From Actinomycetes bacterium (GTDB taxonomy: Bacteria > Actinomycetota > Thermoleophilia > Solirubrobacterales > 70-9), in NCBI GenBank assembly GCA_016861045.1, contig BOKP01000001.1, positions 251,529 to 315,528 of the forward strand: 64,000 nucleotides of DNA, in the 5' to 3' direction. This document shows positions 39,582 to 50,807 of the stretch, piece by piece (within the stretch, counting starts at the first letter, position 1; the number at the start of each line of letters is the position of its first letter). Both the position numbers and the translations under genes were made by a program. The notes beneath the pieces were generated by a model. The model was not told where the DNA came from and ran no database searches. It was given only the letters and a program-made list of their open reading frames with translations.

Positions 39582-40736
39582 ATGGGACCGCTGGGCGGAG
39601 TGAAGGTCGTCGAGATCGCCTCGATCGGGCCGGGGCCGTTCGCGGCGATGATGCTGGCCGACATGGGCGCCGACGTGGTCCGGCTCGAGCGCGCCGGCGG
39701 CGAGAGGGGCCTCGGCTCGGGATCGTGGAACTTCATGCACCGCGGCCGCCCATCGGTCGCCTGCGACCTGAAGACGGAGGCCGGCCGCGGCCTCGCCCTG
39801 CGCCTGTGCGAGCGGGCCGACGCGCTGGTCGAGGGGTTCCGGCCGGGCGTGATGGAGCGGCTCGGGCTCGGGCCGGAGGACGTCGCCGCGAGCAACCCGA
39901 GGCTCGTGTACGGGCGGATGACCGGCTACGGGCAGGAGGGGCCGATGGCGGCGACGGCCGGCCATGACATCAACTACATCTCGCTGTCGGGCGCGCTCGG
40001 GTCGATGGCCCGGGCGGGGGAGCGCCCGCTCTTCCCGCTCAACCTCGTCGGCGATTTCGGCGGCGGCGGGATGCTGCTCGCGCTCGGAGTTCTCGCCGCG
40101 GTGATCGAGGCGCGCGAATCGGGGCGCGGGCAGGTCGTCGACGCCTCGATGGTCGAGGGGGCGTCGGTGATGATGACCCTGATCCACGCGTTGCGCGCGA
40201 TCGGGATGTGGAGCGGGACGCCGGGCACCAACCTGCTCGACTCGGGGGCCCACTTCTACGAGGTCTATGAGTGCGCCGACGGCGGCTTCATCGCGGTCGG
40301 CGCGCTCGAGCCGCAGTTCTACGCGAAGCTGCTCGAGCTGCTCGAGCTCGACCCGGCCGAGTTCCCGCAGATGGACCGGGCACGTTGGCCCGAGCTGAAG
40401 GAGCGCTTCGCCGCCGTCTTCCGGACGAAGACGCGCGACGAGTGGGCGGCGATCCTCGAGCCCGCCGAGGCCTGCGCCACCCCGGTGCTGAGCCTGGAGG
40501 AGGCGCCGAGCCATCCCCACAACCACGCCCGCGGGAGCTTCGTCACGGTCGGCGGACACCCGCAGCCGGCGCCGGCGCCCCGCTTCGGCCGGACCCCGCC
40601 CGACCCTCCCGCCCCGCCGCCGGAGCCGGGAGCGGACACCGGTGCGGCCCTCGCGGCGTGGGGGCTCGAGCCGGGGGAGATCGCCGCCTACCGCGCGGCT
40701 TGCGGCGAGGGGCCGGGGCGACCGCCGCTCCCTTGA
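39582..40736 (+). CDS. CaiB/BaiF CoA-transferase family, alpha-methylacyl-CoA racemase-like
   Basis: 384 residues from ATG 39582. [34 protein letters not shown] is the family start. [36 protein letters not shown] (~105-140) has the racemase His, and [21 protein letters not shown] (~150) the catalytic Asp. The C-terminal block [15 protein letters not shown] matches racemases more than formyl-CoA transferases. It would interconvert R and S 2-methylacyl-CoA esters before beta-oxidation, or transfer CoA. It is not overlapped with the transporter and has its own short leader. Confidence 0.88.
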   Translation: MGPLGGVKVVEIASIGPGPFAAMMLADMGADVVRLERAGGERGLGSGSWNFMHRGRPSVACDLKTEAGRGLALRLCERADALVEGFRPGVMERLGLGPEDVAASNPRLVYGRMTGYGQEGPMAATAGHDINYISLSGALGSMARAGERPLFPLNLVGDFGGGGMLLALGVLAAVIEARESGRGQVVDASMVEGASVMMTLIHALRAIGMWSGTPGTNLLDSGAHFYEVYECADGGFIAVGALEPQFYAKLLELLELDPAEFPQMDRARWPELKERFAAVFRTKTRDEWAAILEPAEACATPVLSLEEAPSHPHNHARGSFVTVGGHPQPAPAPRFGRTPPDPPAPPPEPGADTGAALAAWGLEPGEIAAYRAACGEGPGRPPLP

Positions 40737-40754
40737 CCCGGGCCGGTGCCCGGG
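40737..40754 (+). terminator. Hairpin after the racemase gene
   Basis: CCCGGGC (40737-40743) and GCCCGGG (40748-40754) form a perfect 7-base stem with a CGGT tetraloop, starting on the base after the stop codon. It separates the plus-strand block from the convergent nuoI end. Confidence 0.5.
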
Positions 40755-40808
40755 ACCGCCGGCCGCCGCTTTCCCGGAGCCCCCCGCGGAACGGCGCCGG
40801 GCGCCGGG

Positions 40809-41384
40809 TCACTCGCCCTCGTTGCGCAGCGGCGTCCTCACGATCGGCTCGGCGAGCAGCATCTCCTTGGTGAAGATCAGGTCGTTGCGGTTGTAGTCGG
40901 CCATCTCGTACTCGTGGCCCATCGTGATCGCGTCGAACGGGCAGGCGACCTCGCAGTAGCCGCAGAAGATGCAGCGCGCGAGGTTGATCTCGTAGACGGC
41001 GGCGTAGCGCTCGCCGGCCGAGACACGGTTGTCGGGGTCGTTCTCGGCGGCGACGACGCGGATGCAGTCGGCCGGGCAGGCGGCGGCGCAGAGCGAGCAG
41101 CCGACGCACTTCTCGAGGCCGGTGTCCTCGAAGCGGTGGAGCTTGTGGCGGCCGCGGAAGCGCGGGTAGACGGGGGTCTTCTCCTCGGGGTACTCGATCG
41201 TCACCGGCCCCTCGACGATCCTGGCCATCGTCGTCTTCAGCCCCCGCAGCGTCTCGCCGAAAGCCCGGTATGCGCCCCTGACCCCGCCCGGCTCGGGCCC
41301 GCGCTGGACCGACACGACCGAGTCGTCGGGCAGGTACGGGAACGACTCCCGGCCCTCGCTGCCCGCCGCCCGCCGCCCGCTCAT
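40809..41384 (-). CDS. nuoI: NADH-quinone oxidoreductase subunit I
   Basis: 191 residues from ATG 41384, overlapping the nuoH stop. Two 4Fe-4S motifs, [16 protein letters not shown] (~87) and [16 protein letters not shown] (~128), supply clusters N6a and N6b in the hydrophilic arm. [19 protein letters not shown] precedes them as usual. The N-terminal ~25 residues are poorly conserved. It is the last gene before the inserted plus-strand block. Confidence 0.96.
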   Translation of the reverse strand: MSGRRAAGSEGRESFPYLPDDSVVSVQRGPEPGGVRGAYRAFGETLRGLKTTMARIVEGPVTIEYPEEKTPVYPRFRGRHKLHRFEDTGLEKCVGCSLCAAACPADCIRVVAAENDPDNRVSAGERYAAVYEINLARCIFCGYCEVACPFDAITMGHEYEMADYNRNDLIFTKEMLLAEPIVRTPLRNEGE

Positions 41385-42382
41385 GTCACGACCACCAGTA
41401 CTGCCGTGACGAGGACGTTCAGCGTCGCCAGCGGCAGCAGCACCTTCCAACCGAGGCTCATGAGCTGGTCGTAGCGGAGCCGCGGCAGGGTCGCCCGGAC
41501 CCAGATGAAGAGGCAGATCAGGACCATGATCTTGGCGAGCATCCAGATCGGCCCGAGCCAGTCGGGCCCGGGCCCGTGCCAGCCGCCGAGGAACATCGCC
41601 GCGGCGATTCCCGAGACGACGACCATCTCCATGTACTCGGCCATGAAATAGGAGCCGAAGCGCATGCCGCCGTACTCGGTGTTGTAGCCGGCGACGAGCT
41701 CGGCGTCCGCCTCGGGCAGGTCGAACGGAGGCCGGTTCGTCTCCGCGAAGCCGGCGACCATGAAGATCAGGAAGCCGACGAACTGGGGGATGACGTACCA
41801 GATGGTGTCGGCCTGGGCGTTGGCGATGTCGACGAGGCTCAGCGAGCCGGCCATCATGATCACCCCGAGCAGGGCCAGCCCCATCGAGATCTCGTAGCTG
41901 ATCAGCTGCGCGGCCGACCGCATCGCCCCCATGAAGCTGTACTTCGAGCCCGAGGACCAGCCGCCGAGCAGGAGCCCGTAGAAGGAGATGGACCCGAAGG
42001 CGAACGCGTAGAGGATGCCGATCGAGACGTCGATCCCGTAGAGGCCGACGTTGCCGTCGGCGACGTCGCCGAACGGGATGATCGCCAGCGTCGCCGTGGC
42101 GCTGAGGATGACCAGCGCCGGTGCGATCGCCCAGAGGATCGGCACCGCCGCATCCGGCTTGTACGCCTCCTTGCTGAGCAGCTTGACGACGTCGGCGAGC
42201 GGCTGCAGCAGGCCCTTGGGCCCGACCCGGTTCGGCCCGTAGCGGGCCTGGAAGCGGCCGAGCAGCTTGCGCTCCAGCAGCAGGATCATCGGCACGAGGC
42301 CGAGGATCACGGCGAAGATCACGAGCGATTTCACGACCATGATCCAGCTCGCCTCGGCGAAGCCGACGTCGGCCGCTACCAC
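41381..42382 (-). CDS. nuoH: NADH-quinone oxidoreductase subunit H
   Basis: 333 residues from GTG 42382, which has CGGGAG about 8 bases upstream and overlaps the nuoG stop by seven bases; a downstream ATG (MVVKSLVIF) is a less likely start. [38 protein letters not shown] (~38) is the quinone-chamber signature. [27 protein letters not shown] (~220) is the loop that contacts the peripheral arm. Eight membrane helices. It links quinone reduction to proton movement. Confidence 0.95.
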   Translation of the reverse strand: MVAADVGFAEASWIMVVKSLVIFAVILGLVPMILLLERKLLGRFQARYGPNRVGPKGLLQPLADVVKLLSKEAYKPDAAVPILWAIAPALVILSATATLAIIPFGDVADGNVGLYGIDVSIGILYAFAFGSISFYGLLLGGWSSGSKYSFMGAMRSAAQLISYEISMGLALLGVIMMAGSLSLVDIANAQADTIWYVIPQFVGFLIFMVAGFAETNRPPFDLPEADAELVAGYNTEYGGMRFGSYFMAEYMEMVVVSGIAAAMFLGGWHGPGPDWLGPIWMLAKIMVLICLFIWVRATLPRLRYDQLMSLGWKVLLPLATLNVLVTAVLVVVT

Positions 42383-44939
42383 TTCACCGGCTCCCGCTTG
42401 GTGACGACGAGCGCCGGCGCCCCCGATCCCTCCCGGGCCTCGGCGGCGGCGCCATCCTCGGCGCTCCCGGCTCCCTCCGGCCCGGGCTCCTGCTCGGGCG
42501 CCGGCGCGACCTCGACCCGGCGGGCGCCGGCGAGCAGCCCGGCGGGCTCGGCGCCGGTCCCCTCGAGCAGGAACGCGGTCCCCGTGAGCATCCGCTCGCG
42601 GAGCGCGACGGTGGCGAGCAGCGAGCGCCCCCCGGCGCTGACCGCGACCGGGTCGCCGTCCCCGAGCCCGAGCCGCTCGGCGTCGGCGGGCGAGATCTCG
42701 AGCCGCTGGCGGGCGGCGAGGAAGCGCAGCGCCGGGTTCCGCTCGGCGACGTGATCGGCCCAGAGGTCGCGGTGGGTGCCGAGCCGCAGCCCGGCGCCGG
42801 CGACGTCGCCGGGCGCCCCGGCGGGCGCCTCGGCGGGCGCCTCGAGGCCGTCGAGGCGGAGGTCGTTGCGATCCTGCCAGCGCAGGCCGAGGCCGCCGAT
42901 CTCGTCGATCGTGATCCCCGCGTAGGGGGCGACGTCGGCGGCGAGCAGGTCGAAGACCTCGCTCGCGGTCCCGGCGCCCGGATCGGCGCCGAGACGGGCC
43001 GAGAGCTCGCTCAGCGCCTGCCACAGCGGGCGCACCGATCCCGGGCGCGGAACCGAGGGCCGGACCCGTTGCAGGCGCCCGTCCGGATGGGTGACCGTGC
43101 CCTCCTTCTCGGCGTCGCCCTCGGCCGGCAGGTGGACGTCGGAGGCCGCCGTCGAGGCGCCGTCGAACATCGAGATCGAGAGAGTGAAGCGGGCCGCCGA
43201 GAGCGCCCGCTTCCAGCCCTCGGGGTCGTCGAAGTCGCGGACCGGGTCGGCGTCGGCGAGGATCAGCGCGTCGATCTCGCCGGCCTCGAGCGCGGCGCGG
43301 ATCGCGTCCGCCGAGCGGCCCCGCTCGGCCGGGGCGTAGCCGGGGCCGATCCCCTCGGCACAGCCGGCCTCGCGGAGGCCGCGGCCGTTGGCGCTCAGCG
43401 GGATCTCGTAGAGGCCGGCCCCCGCGGCCCCGTCGAGGCCGAGGACGTCGGCGAGCCCGAGCAGCGCCTCCGCCACCTGCTCGCGATCGTCGCCGGCGAG
43501 GATGCGCTCGCCCCAGACGACCACGACCGGACCCGAGTCGCGGAGCGCCGCGGCGATCTCGCCGACGCCGCCGTCGCCGGAGCCCGCAGCGATCGCCGCC
43601 CGCAGCCCGGCGATGAAGGCGCCCGCCTCCCCGGGGGCGTAGCGATGAGCCTCCAGGCAGCCGTTCGATCCGATCGCGGCGCCGCCGTCGAGCGCCGTCG
43701 GCCGCTCGCCCGCGACGAGGAGCTTGGCGCCGCCCCTGCGCACCGCCTTGCGGATCCGTAGCTCGAGGATCGGCATCTCGTGCATCGGGTCGCAGCCGAG
43801 GACGAGGATCGCACCGGCGTCGTCGATCGCCGCCGTCGGGGCCGTCAGCCCGGGGTCGGCGAGGCGGGCGCGGGCGCCGCGGCTGAGGCCGGGGCGGGGG
43901 GTGGAGCAGATGTCGGCGGAGCCGAGGGCGCCCCGGACGAGGCGCTGGATCAGCCACCCCTCCTCGTTCGAGGTCGAGCCGCCGACGATCGCCGCCGTCC
44001 GGCCGATTGCCGGCGCCAGCCCGCGCGCCGCCGCCTCGAGCGCCTCCTCCCAGCTCGCCGCCTCGAGGCCGCCGCCGGACCTGACCCGCGGCCCGAGCGG
44101 GCGCTCCGGGCTCGCGAGCATCTGGAAGCCGAAGCGCCCCTTGTCGCAGAGCCAGCCGTCGTCGACCTCGGAGTTGTCGCGCGCGAGCGTCCGGACGACC
44201 TGCTCGTCGCGGACCGTGAGCTTGACGTTGCACTGGCTCGGGCAGAGGGTGCAGACCGAGCCCGCGTCCTCGATGTCCCAGGGGCGGGCCCGGAACCGGT
44301 AGGCCTGCGAGGTCAGGGCCCCGACCGGGCAGAGCTCGATGATGTTGCCGTGGAACGGGCCGATGTAGGGCCGGTCCTCATGGGTGCCGACGAAGGTCCG
44401 GTCGCCGCGCTCGAGAAGCTGCAGCTGCTCGTCCTCGGCGACCTCCTGGCTGAAGCGGACGCAGCGGTAGCACATGATGCAGCGCTCGCGGTCGATCCTG
44501 ATCAGCGGCGAGAGCGGCAGCGGCTTCTCGAAGTGGCGCTTGGGGTCGACGACCCGGCTGCGACCCGTCCCCCAGCCCGTCGAGATGTCCTGCAACGGGC
44601 ACTCGCCGCCCTTGTCGCAGACCGGGCAGTCGAGCGGGTGGTTGACGAGCAGGAACTCGACGATCGCGTTCTGGGCCTCCTTGACGCGGTCGTTCTGCGT
44701 GTAGACGACCATTCCGTCGCGGACCGGGGTCGAGCACGACGTCTGCAGCTTCGGGATCCCCTCGATCTCGACCAGGCACATCCGGCAGGCGCCGACCGGG
44801 TCGCCGAGCTTCGGCTCGTAGCAGAAGACCGGGATCTCGACGTCGCCGTGCTTGGCGGCGTCGACGAGCATCGTTCCCTCGACGGTCTCGATCTCGACCC
44901 CGTCGATGACGATCGTGATCGGCTTCGGGTCGGCGGCGC

Positions 44940-44943
<4 letters not shown>
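42376..44943 (-). CDS. nuoG: NADH-quinone oxidoreductase subunit G
   Basis: 855 residues from ATG 44943 (overlaps the nuoF stop). The N-terminal 2Fe-2S ligands are in [34 protein letters not shown] holds the His-Cys cluster N5 region; [14 protein letters not shown] holds N4. A CxxCxxxC-x27-C motif (CTLCPSQC ... [11 protein letters not shown], ~224-258) shows that the off-pathway N7 cluster is present. A molybdopterin-oxidoreductase-like domain follows (~260-650). The C-terminal ~60 residues are an Ala/Glu/Gly-rich extension. It passes electrons from NuoF/E to NuoI. Confidence 0.96.
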
Positions 44944-46262
<1,319 letters not shown>

Positions 46263-46503
46263 GCTTTCCTCCGGCTCCCGACACCCCGCGAAACCTACCG
46301 GAACCCGCTTCCGGAGCCACTTGGTGCGAATCGGCGCTATCGCTTTCGCCACCGCTCGGGGCCGGCCCGCCGGCAGCGCGATCGCCGATGTCGTGCCCGG
46401 GCCGGCAGCGGGGCGGGGCGGGGAAGGCCGGCGGGGGGCGGAGAGCGCGGCCGGGGGAACCCCCGCGCCGCGGGGAGGCGGCCGGGGCGCCGGGCGGGGC
46501 GGC
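46263..46503 (-). other. 241-base non-coding gap between nuoE and nuoF, G-rich on the plus strand
   Basis: No gene can be supported here. The plus strand has four G-runs between 46410 and 46438 (GGGG, GGGG, GGGG, then GGGGGG after nine bases), a possible quadruplex. A short hairpin, CGGGGGAACCCCCG, lies at 46452-46465. The only other large nuo gaps are the I/J insertion and the K/L gap. An attenuator after nuoE or a second promoter for nuoF are both possible. Confidence 0.5.
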
Positions 46504-47136
46504 TCAGCCGGAGCCGGCGACGCGGGGGTCGGGATCGCCGTCGGGGCCGCCGGCGAGCGGGCGCTTCGCCATCTCCCGGTCGGGAAGGACCTCGGCGCCG
46601 CTCCGGAGCGCGTCGACGACCGCCGCCGCGTCGGCGTCCTCGAGCGGGCCGTAGTAGCGCTCGTCGATCGAGGCCATCGGGGCAAGGTCACAGGCGCCGA
46701 GGCACTCGAAGCCGCTGACGTGGATCTCGCCGTCGGCGGAGAGGGCGCCGCCGTGGCCGGCGGCCTCGCGGTCGGCTCCGGTCGCCTCGCAGAAGGCGTC
46801 GAGGAGCTGATCTCCGCCCCGCATCCAGCAGGAGATGTTGGTGCAGACGAGGATCCGGTGACGGCCGGCCGGCTCGAGATGGAAGAGGTCGTAGAAGCTC
46901 GCGACCGACTCGAGGTAGGGGGCGCTCACCCCCATCACCGCCGCGGCCTGGCGGATCCCCTCCGGCGTGCACCACCCGTAGCGCCGCTGGACCGCGAACA
47001 GGGCGGGGATCGAGGCCGACCGCTTCTGCGGGTAGCGGGAGATGATCTCCTCGATCTCCGCCCGCAGCTCGGCGGGCACCTCGACCTCGTGGTCGGCCGG
47101 GGTCCCGACCGGGCCTCGGCCCGCCCCCTCGCTCAT
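46504..47136 (-). CDS. nuoE: NADH-quinone oxidoreductase subunit E
   Basis: 210 residues from ATG 47136 (overlaps the nuoD stop). The thioredoxin-like 2Fe-2S domain has Cys pairs in VCTNISCW (~110) and FECLGACD (~150), the usual CxxxxC...CxxxC ligands of N1a. The N-terminal helical part IEEIISRYPQKRSASIPALFAVQRRYGW is conserved. The C-terminal ~25 residues (Gly/Asp/Pro-rich) are extra. Confidence 0.95.
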   Translation of the reverse strand: MSEGAGRGPVGTPADHEVEVPAELRAEIEEIISRYPQKRSASIPALFAVQRRYGWCTPEGIRQAAAVMGVSAPYLESVASFYDLFHLEPAGRHRILVCTNISCWMRGGDQLLDAFCEATGADREAAGHGGALSADGEIHVSGFECLGACDLAPMASIDERYYGPLEDADAAAVVDALRSGAEVLPDREMAKRPLAGGPDGDPDPRVAGSG

Positions 47137-48434
47137 CGGTCGATCCCGCCGAGGATCGGGTCGAGCATCGCCAGGTTCGCGATCAGGTCGGCGACGTAGC
47201 CGCCGACGCACATCTCCCGCAGCGCCTGCAGGTTGACGAACGAGGGGTCGCGCATGTGGACGCGGGCCGGCTTCGCCGAGCCGTCGGCGACGAGGAAGAC
47301 CCCGTACTCGCCGCGCGGGCCCTCGACCGGGAAGTAGGCCTCTCCCGGCGGCACCCGAAAGCCCTCCGTGACGAGCTTGAAGTGCTGGATCAGGGCCTCC
47401 ATCGAGGTCGCTAGCTCGTGCCGCGGCGGCAGCACGACGTGGCGTTCGTCGGCGATCCACGACCCCTCGGGGAGCCCGTCGACCGCCTGCTCGATGATCC
47501 GCACCGACTCGCGCATCTCCGCGAGCCGCACCCGGTAGCGGTCCCAGTTGTCGCCGACGGTGCCGATCGGGACGTCGAACTCGAAGTCCGCGTAGGGCAG
47601 CGCGTGCTCGACCTTGCGCAGGTCCCAGGGCTCGCCGGCGGCGCGCAGCAGCGGCCCGGTGACGCCGAGCTCGAGCAGCCGCTCGCGCGGGACGATCCCG
47701 ACGTCCTTCATCCGCTGCAGGAAGATCTCGTTGTGGTCGAGCAGCGCCTCGTACTCGGCGATCCGCCCCGGCATCAGCGCGCAGAACTCCCGCACCTTGC
47801 GGGCGAAGCCGACCGGGATGTCCTCGGCGACGCCGCCGACCTGGAAGTAGCGGGTGTGCATCCGCTGGCCCGAGGACATCTCGAACAGGTCGAGGATCGT
47901 GTCGCGCTCGCGGAAGCAGTACCAGAACATCGAGATCGCGCCGAGGTCGAGGGCCGAGGTGCCGAGCCCGACCAGGTGCGAGTGGATCCGGTTCAGCTCG
48001 AGGTGGAGGATCCGCAACCAGGCGGCCCGCGGCGGGATCTCGAGATCGAGCAGCGTCTCGGCGGCGCCGCAGAACGCGGCCATGTTCGAGTAGTAGGCGA
48101 GGTAGTCCATCCGCTCGATGAACGGGATCGCCTTCCAGTAGCTCTTGTCCTCGCAGGACTTCTCGATCCCGGTGTGGACATAGCCCATCACCGGCTTGAG
48201 GTCGCGGACGACCTCGCCCTCGAGGCTGACGAGCAGCCGCAGCACCCCGTGCGTCGCCGGGTGATGCGGGCCCATGTTGATCGTGAACAGCTCCTCCTCG
48301 CGCTCGATCGCGGTCCGCTCGATCGGCGAGGTCCCGATCACCTGCGCCTCGGTCCGGCCGATCGCGTCGCGGCCGAGCTCCTCGGGCGTTCGGACCGTGT
48401 CGGCGTAGTCGGGAGCTCTCGTCGTCGGGTTCAT
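47133..48434 (-). CDS. nuoD: NADH-quinone oxidoreductase subunit D
   Basis: 433 residues. NMGPHHPATHGVLRLLVSLEGE (~52) is the quinone-site His motif. GYVHTGIEKSCEDKSYWKAIPFIERMDYLAYYSNM (~85) and the C-terminal PSFVNLQALREMCVGGYVADLIANLAMLDPILGGIDR are diagnostic. The N-terminal ~45 residues before the first motif are longer than in many homologues. It forms the quinone-reducing pocket with NuoB. Confidence 0.97.
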   Translation of the reverse strand: MNPTTRAPDYADTVRTPEELGRDAIGRTEAQVIGTSPIERTAIEREEELFTINMGPHHPATHGVLRLLVSLEGEVVRDLKPVMGYVHTGIEKSCEDKSYWKAIPFIERMDYLAYYSNMAAFCGAAETLLDLEIPPRAAWLRILHLELNRIHSHLVGLGTSALDLGAISMFWYCFRERDTILDLFEMSSGQRMHTRYFQVGGVAEDIPVGFARKVREFCALMPGRIAEYEALLDHNEIFLQRMKDVGIVPRERLLELGVTGPLLRAAGEPWDLRKVEHALPYADFEFDVPIGTVGDNWDRYRVRLAEMRESVRIIEQAVDGLPEGSWIADERHVVLPPRHELATSMEALIQHFKLVTEGFRVPPGEAYFPVEGPRGEYGVFLVADGSAKPARVHMRDPSFVNLQALREMCVGGYVADLIANLAMLDPILGGIDR

Positions 48435-48444
48435 CGCGCCGCCC

Positions 48445-48975
48445 TCACCGCGTCCAGCCCGGGACCGTGTCCTCGGTGGCGGTGAAGATCACCGGCTCGC
48501 CGCCGATCGGGAAGTCGCGTCGTTGCGGCCAGCCGACGTAGTCCTCCGGCATCAGGATCCGGCGCAGGTCGGGATGGCCGCGGAAGACGATGCCGAAGAA
48601 GTCGTGCGCCTCGCGCTCCTGGAAGTCGGCGGTCGGGAAGAGGTCGACGACCGAATCGAGCTCGGGCAGGCCGTCGTCGCCGGGATCCGCCAGCAGCGCC
48701 TTGACCCGCAGGCGCTCGACCCGCGGCATGTTGAGGAGCTCGTAGTGGACGGCGAAGCGCGGCGCGGCGGGCAGGTAGTCGGCACCATGGACGCTGGCGA
48801 GGAAGCGATAGGCGTGCGCGGGCTCGTCCCGGAGGAATCCCAGGGTCTCGCGGATCAGCCCGGGGTCGGCGAGCAGGACCGCCTGGCCGTGCTCGAACGC
48901 GGTGCCGACGATCGCGCCCTCGTGGCGCGAGTTGATCTCGTGGGCGATCAGCTCGAGGCCGGGGGCGTCAGGCAT
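48445..48975 (-). CDS. nuoC: NADH-quinone oxidoreductase subunit C
   Basis: 176 residues from ATG 48975, which has GGAGGG three bases upstream. [46 protein letters not shown] (~115-158) is the 30-kDa subunit signature. C and D are separate proteins here, not the fused NuoCD of enterobacteria. It overlaps the nuoB end by eight bases. Confidence 0.96.
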   Translation of the reverse strand: MPDAPGLELIAHEINSRHEGAIVGTAFEHGQAVLLADPGLIRETLGFLRDEPAHAYRFLASVHGADYLPAAPRFAVHYELLNMPRVERLRVKALLADPGDDGLPELDSVVDLFPTADFQEREAHDFFGIVFRGHPDLRRILMPEDYVGWPQRRDFPIGGEPVIFTATEDTVPGWTR

Positions 48976-49822
48976 CGTCCCTCCATCCGACGGCCGGCCG
49001 CGGGCCCGCGGCCGGCTCGTCCTCCTCCGCCTCCTCGTAGGCATCGCGCGCCTCGTGCCCGGTCAGCTGTGGATGCCCGACCGGGGCGTCGAGCTGCGCG
49101 GCGCCCGGCTGCCCGTGGCCGGTGACGATCCCGGCCGCGGGAGCCGACCCGACCCGCTCGACCGGCAGCGCGCCCGCCTTCCAGGGCCGCCGACCCTCCT
49201 CGGTGCCCCCGGCGCGGTAGCGCTCGCGCCAGCCGAGGTCCGGGTCGCCGAAGACCTTGCGCTGCAGCTTCAGGATCCCGTAGATCAGCGCCTCGGGCCG
49301 CGGCGGGCAGCCGGGGATGTGGATGTCGACCGGAAGGAACTTGTCGGCTCCCTGGACGACGGCGTAGTTGGCGAACATGCCGCCCGAGGAGGAGCAGGCG
49401 CCCATCGAGAGCACCCATTTCGGCTCCAGCATCTGGTCGTAGATGCGGCGGACGACCGGCGCCATCTTGATCGAGACCCGGCCCGAGAGGATCAGCATGT
49501 CGGCCTGGCGCGGCGAGGCGCGAAAGACCTCGGCGCCGAACCGCGAGGTGTCGTAGCGGGCCGAGACCATCGACATCATCTCGATCGCGCAGCAGGCGAG
49601 CCCGAAGGTGGCGGGGAACAGGGAGTTGCCGCGCGCCCAGCTCTGGGCCCGCTCGAGCGTCGTCGTCAACACCCGCGATTCGACGTACTCGTCGAGGTCG
49701 GCGCCCTCGAGGTCGCCGCGCAGCATGTCCCGGGCCCTGAGCTGGCGCACCCGCAGCTCCGCGGGCGAGCGCGGCCGGTCGAGCGGGCTCAGCCCGCGCA
49801 GCTTCGTCCGCTCTACCTCCAC
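48968..49822 (-). CDS. nuoB: NADH-quinone oxidoreductase subunit B, extended at both ends
   Basis: 284 residues from GTG 49822, against roughly 160-200 in most species. The core (~55-200) has [23 protein letters not shown] and [17 protein letters not shown], which together ligate cluster N2. About 45 charged residues precede the core ([19 protein letters not shown]), and about 80 residues rich in Gly, Pro, Glu and Ala follow it ([20 protein letters not shown]). The tail looks disordered. An internal ATG ([11 protein letters not shown]) is a possible shorter start. Confidence 0.94.
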   Translation of the reverse strand: MEVERTKLRGLSPLDRPRSPAELRVRQLRARDMLRGDLEGADLDEYVESRVLTTTLERAQSWARGNSLFPATFGLACCAIEMMSMVSARYDTSRFGAEVFRASPRQADMLILSGRVSIKMAPVVRRIYDQMLEPKWVLSMGACSSSGGMFANYAVVQGADKFLPVDIHIPGCPPRPEALIYGILKLQRKVFGDPDLGWRERYRAGGTEEGRRPWKAGALPVERVGSAPAAGIVTGHGQPGAAQLDAPVGHPQLTGHEARDAYEEAEEDEPAAGPRPAVGWRDDA

Positions 49823-49829
49823 GCCGGCC

Positions 49830-50189
49830 TCATCGCCAGTTGAGGGCGCCGCGGCGCCAGACGTAGACGAACCCGACCAGCAGCAGGAAGACGAAGAGCG
49901 CGATCTCGACCAGGACGAAGACGCTGTCGGAGGCGTTGAGGAGGACCCCGACCGGGTAGAGGAAGACGACCTCGATGTCGAAGAGGATGAACAGCATCGC
50001 GACCATGTAGAAGCTGATGCCGAAGCGGAACGTGCGGGTCACCTCGGTCGGCAGCCCGCACTCGTACGGCTCGCTCTTGACCCGGCTCGGGCGCTTCGGG
50101 CCGAGCACGTGGTTGAGCGCGGTGAACGCGCCTCCGACGATGACGCCGAGGCCGACGAAGACGATCACGGGTAGGTAGCTCTGAAGCAC
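49830..50189 (-). CDS. nuoA: NADH-quinone oxidoreductase subunit A
   Basis: 119 residues, standard length. [42 protein letters not shown] (~38-80) is diagnostic, including the conserved acidic pair in FDIE. Three membrane helices. First gene of the A-I transcript. A TATAGA -10-like sequence on the minus strand (50234-50229) lies about 40 bases upstream, and a long palindrome sits further upstream. Confidence 0.96.
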   Translation of the reverse strand: MLQSYLPVIVFVGLGVIVGGAFTALNHVLGPKRPSRVKSEPYECGLPTEVTRTFRFGISFYMVAMLFILFDIEVVFLYPVGVLLNASDSVFVLVEIALFVFLLLVGFVYVWRRGALNWR

Positions 50190-50240
50190 GTCTGGGTCCC
50201 TGGGTCAGCCCGCTGACACCGCCGTCAATCTATACCCCGC

Positions 50241-50272
50241 CGCCGCCGCGCCGTGATCACGGCGCGGCGGCG
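50241..50272. promoter_or_regulatory. 32-base perfect palindrome in the divergent nuoA promoter region
   Basis: A perfectly self-complementary sequence centred on TGATCA; the right half-site reads TCACGGCGCGGCGGCG (50257-50272). It lies about 50 bases upstream of the nuoA start and 22 bases upstream of the divergent gene. Between divergent genes a terminator is not needed, so a binding site for a dimeric regulator is the better guess. Confidence 0.5.
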
Positions 50273-50294
50273 CCCTGCTATCAACCCCCCGCGG

Positions 50295-50726
50295 ATGCTG
50301 AGCCTCCACCTGATCGTCGGGATCGCGGTCCTCGCCACCAACCTCGCCGCCGGCCTCTGGGGCGCCGCGTCGTGGTACTCGCGCAGGCCCTCGGTCGGGT
50401 TCTGGTACCTGCTCCGGGTGGCCCAGGTGGCGGTGGTGGTCCAGGTCGCCCTCGGCGCGCTGCTGACGCTCGAGGGCCGCGAGGCGCCCGACGGCCTCCA
50501 CTACGTGTACGGCCTGCTTCCGGTCGTCGTCGCGCTGCTCGCCGAGGGCGCCCGTCTCGTCGCCACCGAGCACGAGCTCGAGGGGCTCGACTTCGACGCC
50601 CTGCCGCGCGACCGCCGGGCGGCCGTCGCCGCCGCGATCACCCGCCGCGAGACGGGGATCATGGCCGTCTCGGCCCTCGTCATCTTCGGGCTGGCGCTGC
50701 GGGCGGCATTCACCTCGCCGCTCTAG
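50295..50726 (+). CDS. Small membrane protein, unknown function
   Basis: 143 residues from ATG 50295. Four hydrophobic segments: LHLIVGIAVLATNLAAGLWGAASW, WYLLRVAQVAVVVQVALGALL, LHYVYGLLPVVVALLAEGARLV and TGIMAVSALVIFGLALRAAF. A conserved-looking RRETGIM motif precedes the last helix. It is divergent from nuoA. Its topology suggests a cofactor-free membrane protein, and its closeness to complex I may reflect shared control. I do not recognise it. Confidence 0.7.
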   Translation: MLSLHLIVGIAVLATNLAAGLWGAASWYSRRPSVGFWYLLRVAQVAVVVQVALGALLTLEGREAPDGLHYVYGLLPVVVALLAEGARLVATEHELEGLDFDALPRDRRAAVAAAITRRETGIMAVSALVIFGLALRAAFTSPL

Positions 50727-50768
50727 GGGCTGCGGCGCCCGCCGCGTCGCGCCCGGCGGCGGGAGCGG

Positions 50769-50790
50769 ATCGCCGCCCGTGGGCGGCGAT
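50769..50790. terminator. Bidirectional hairpin between convergent genes
   Basis: ATCGCCGCC (50769-50777) and GGCGGCGAT (50782-50790) pair perfectly around CGTG, and the stem extends weakly outward. It lies between the ends of the convergent membrane-protein and flavin-reductase genes. Confidence 0.5.
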
Positions 50791-50807
50791 GCTCGCTCGC
50801 CGGGCAT

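Noticed and set aside
41381-44233. Apparent fusion of a large protein with NuoH
   Set aside because: Only the C-terminal part matches NuoH; the rest is out of frame with nuoG, which has all its Fe-S motifs.
46410-46438. G-quadruplex as a firm regulatory element
   Set aside because: One loop is nine bases and the composition is expected in a GC-rich gap; kept only as a note within the nuoE-nuoF gap.
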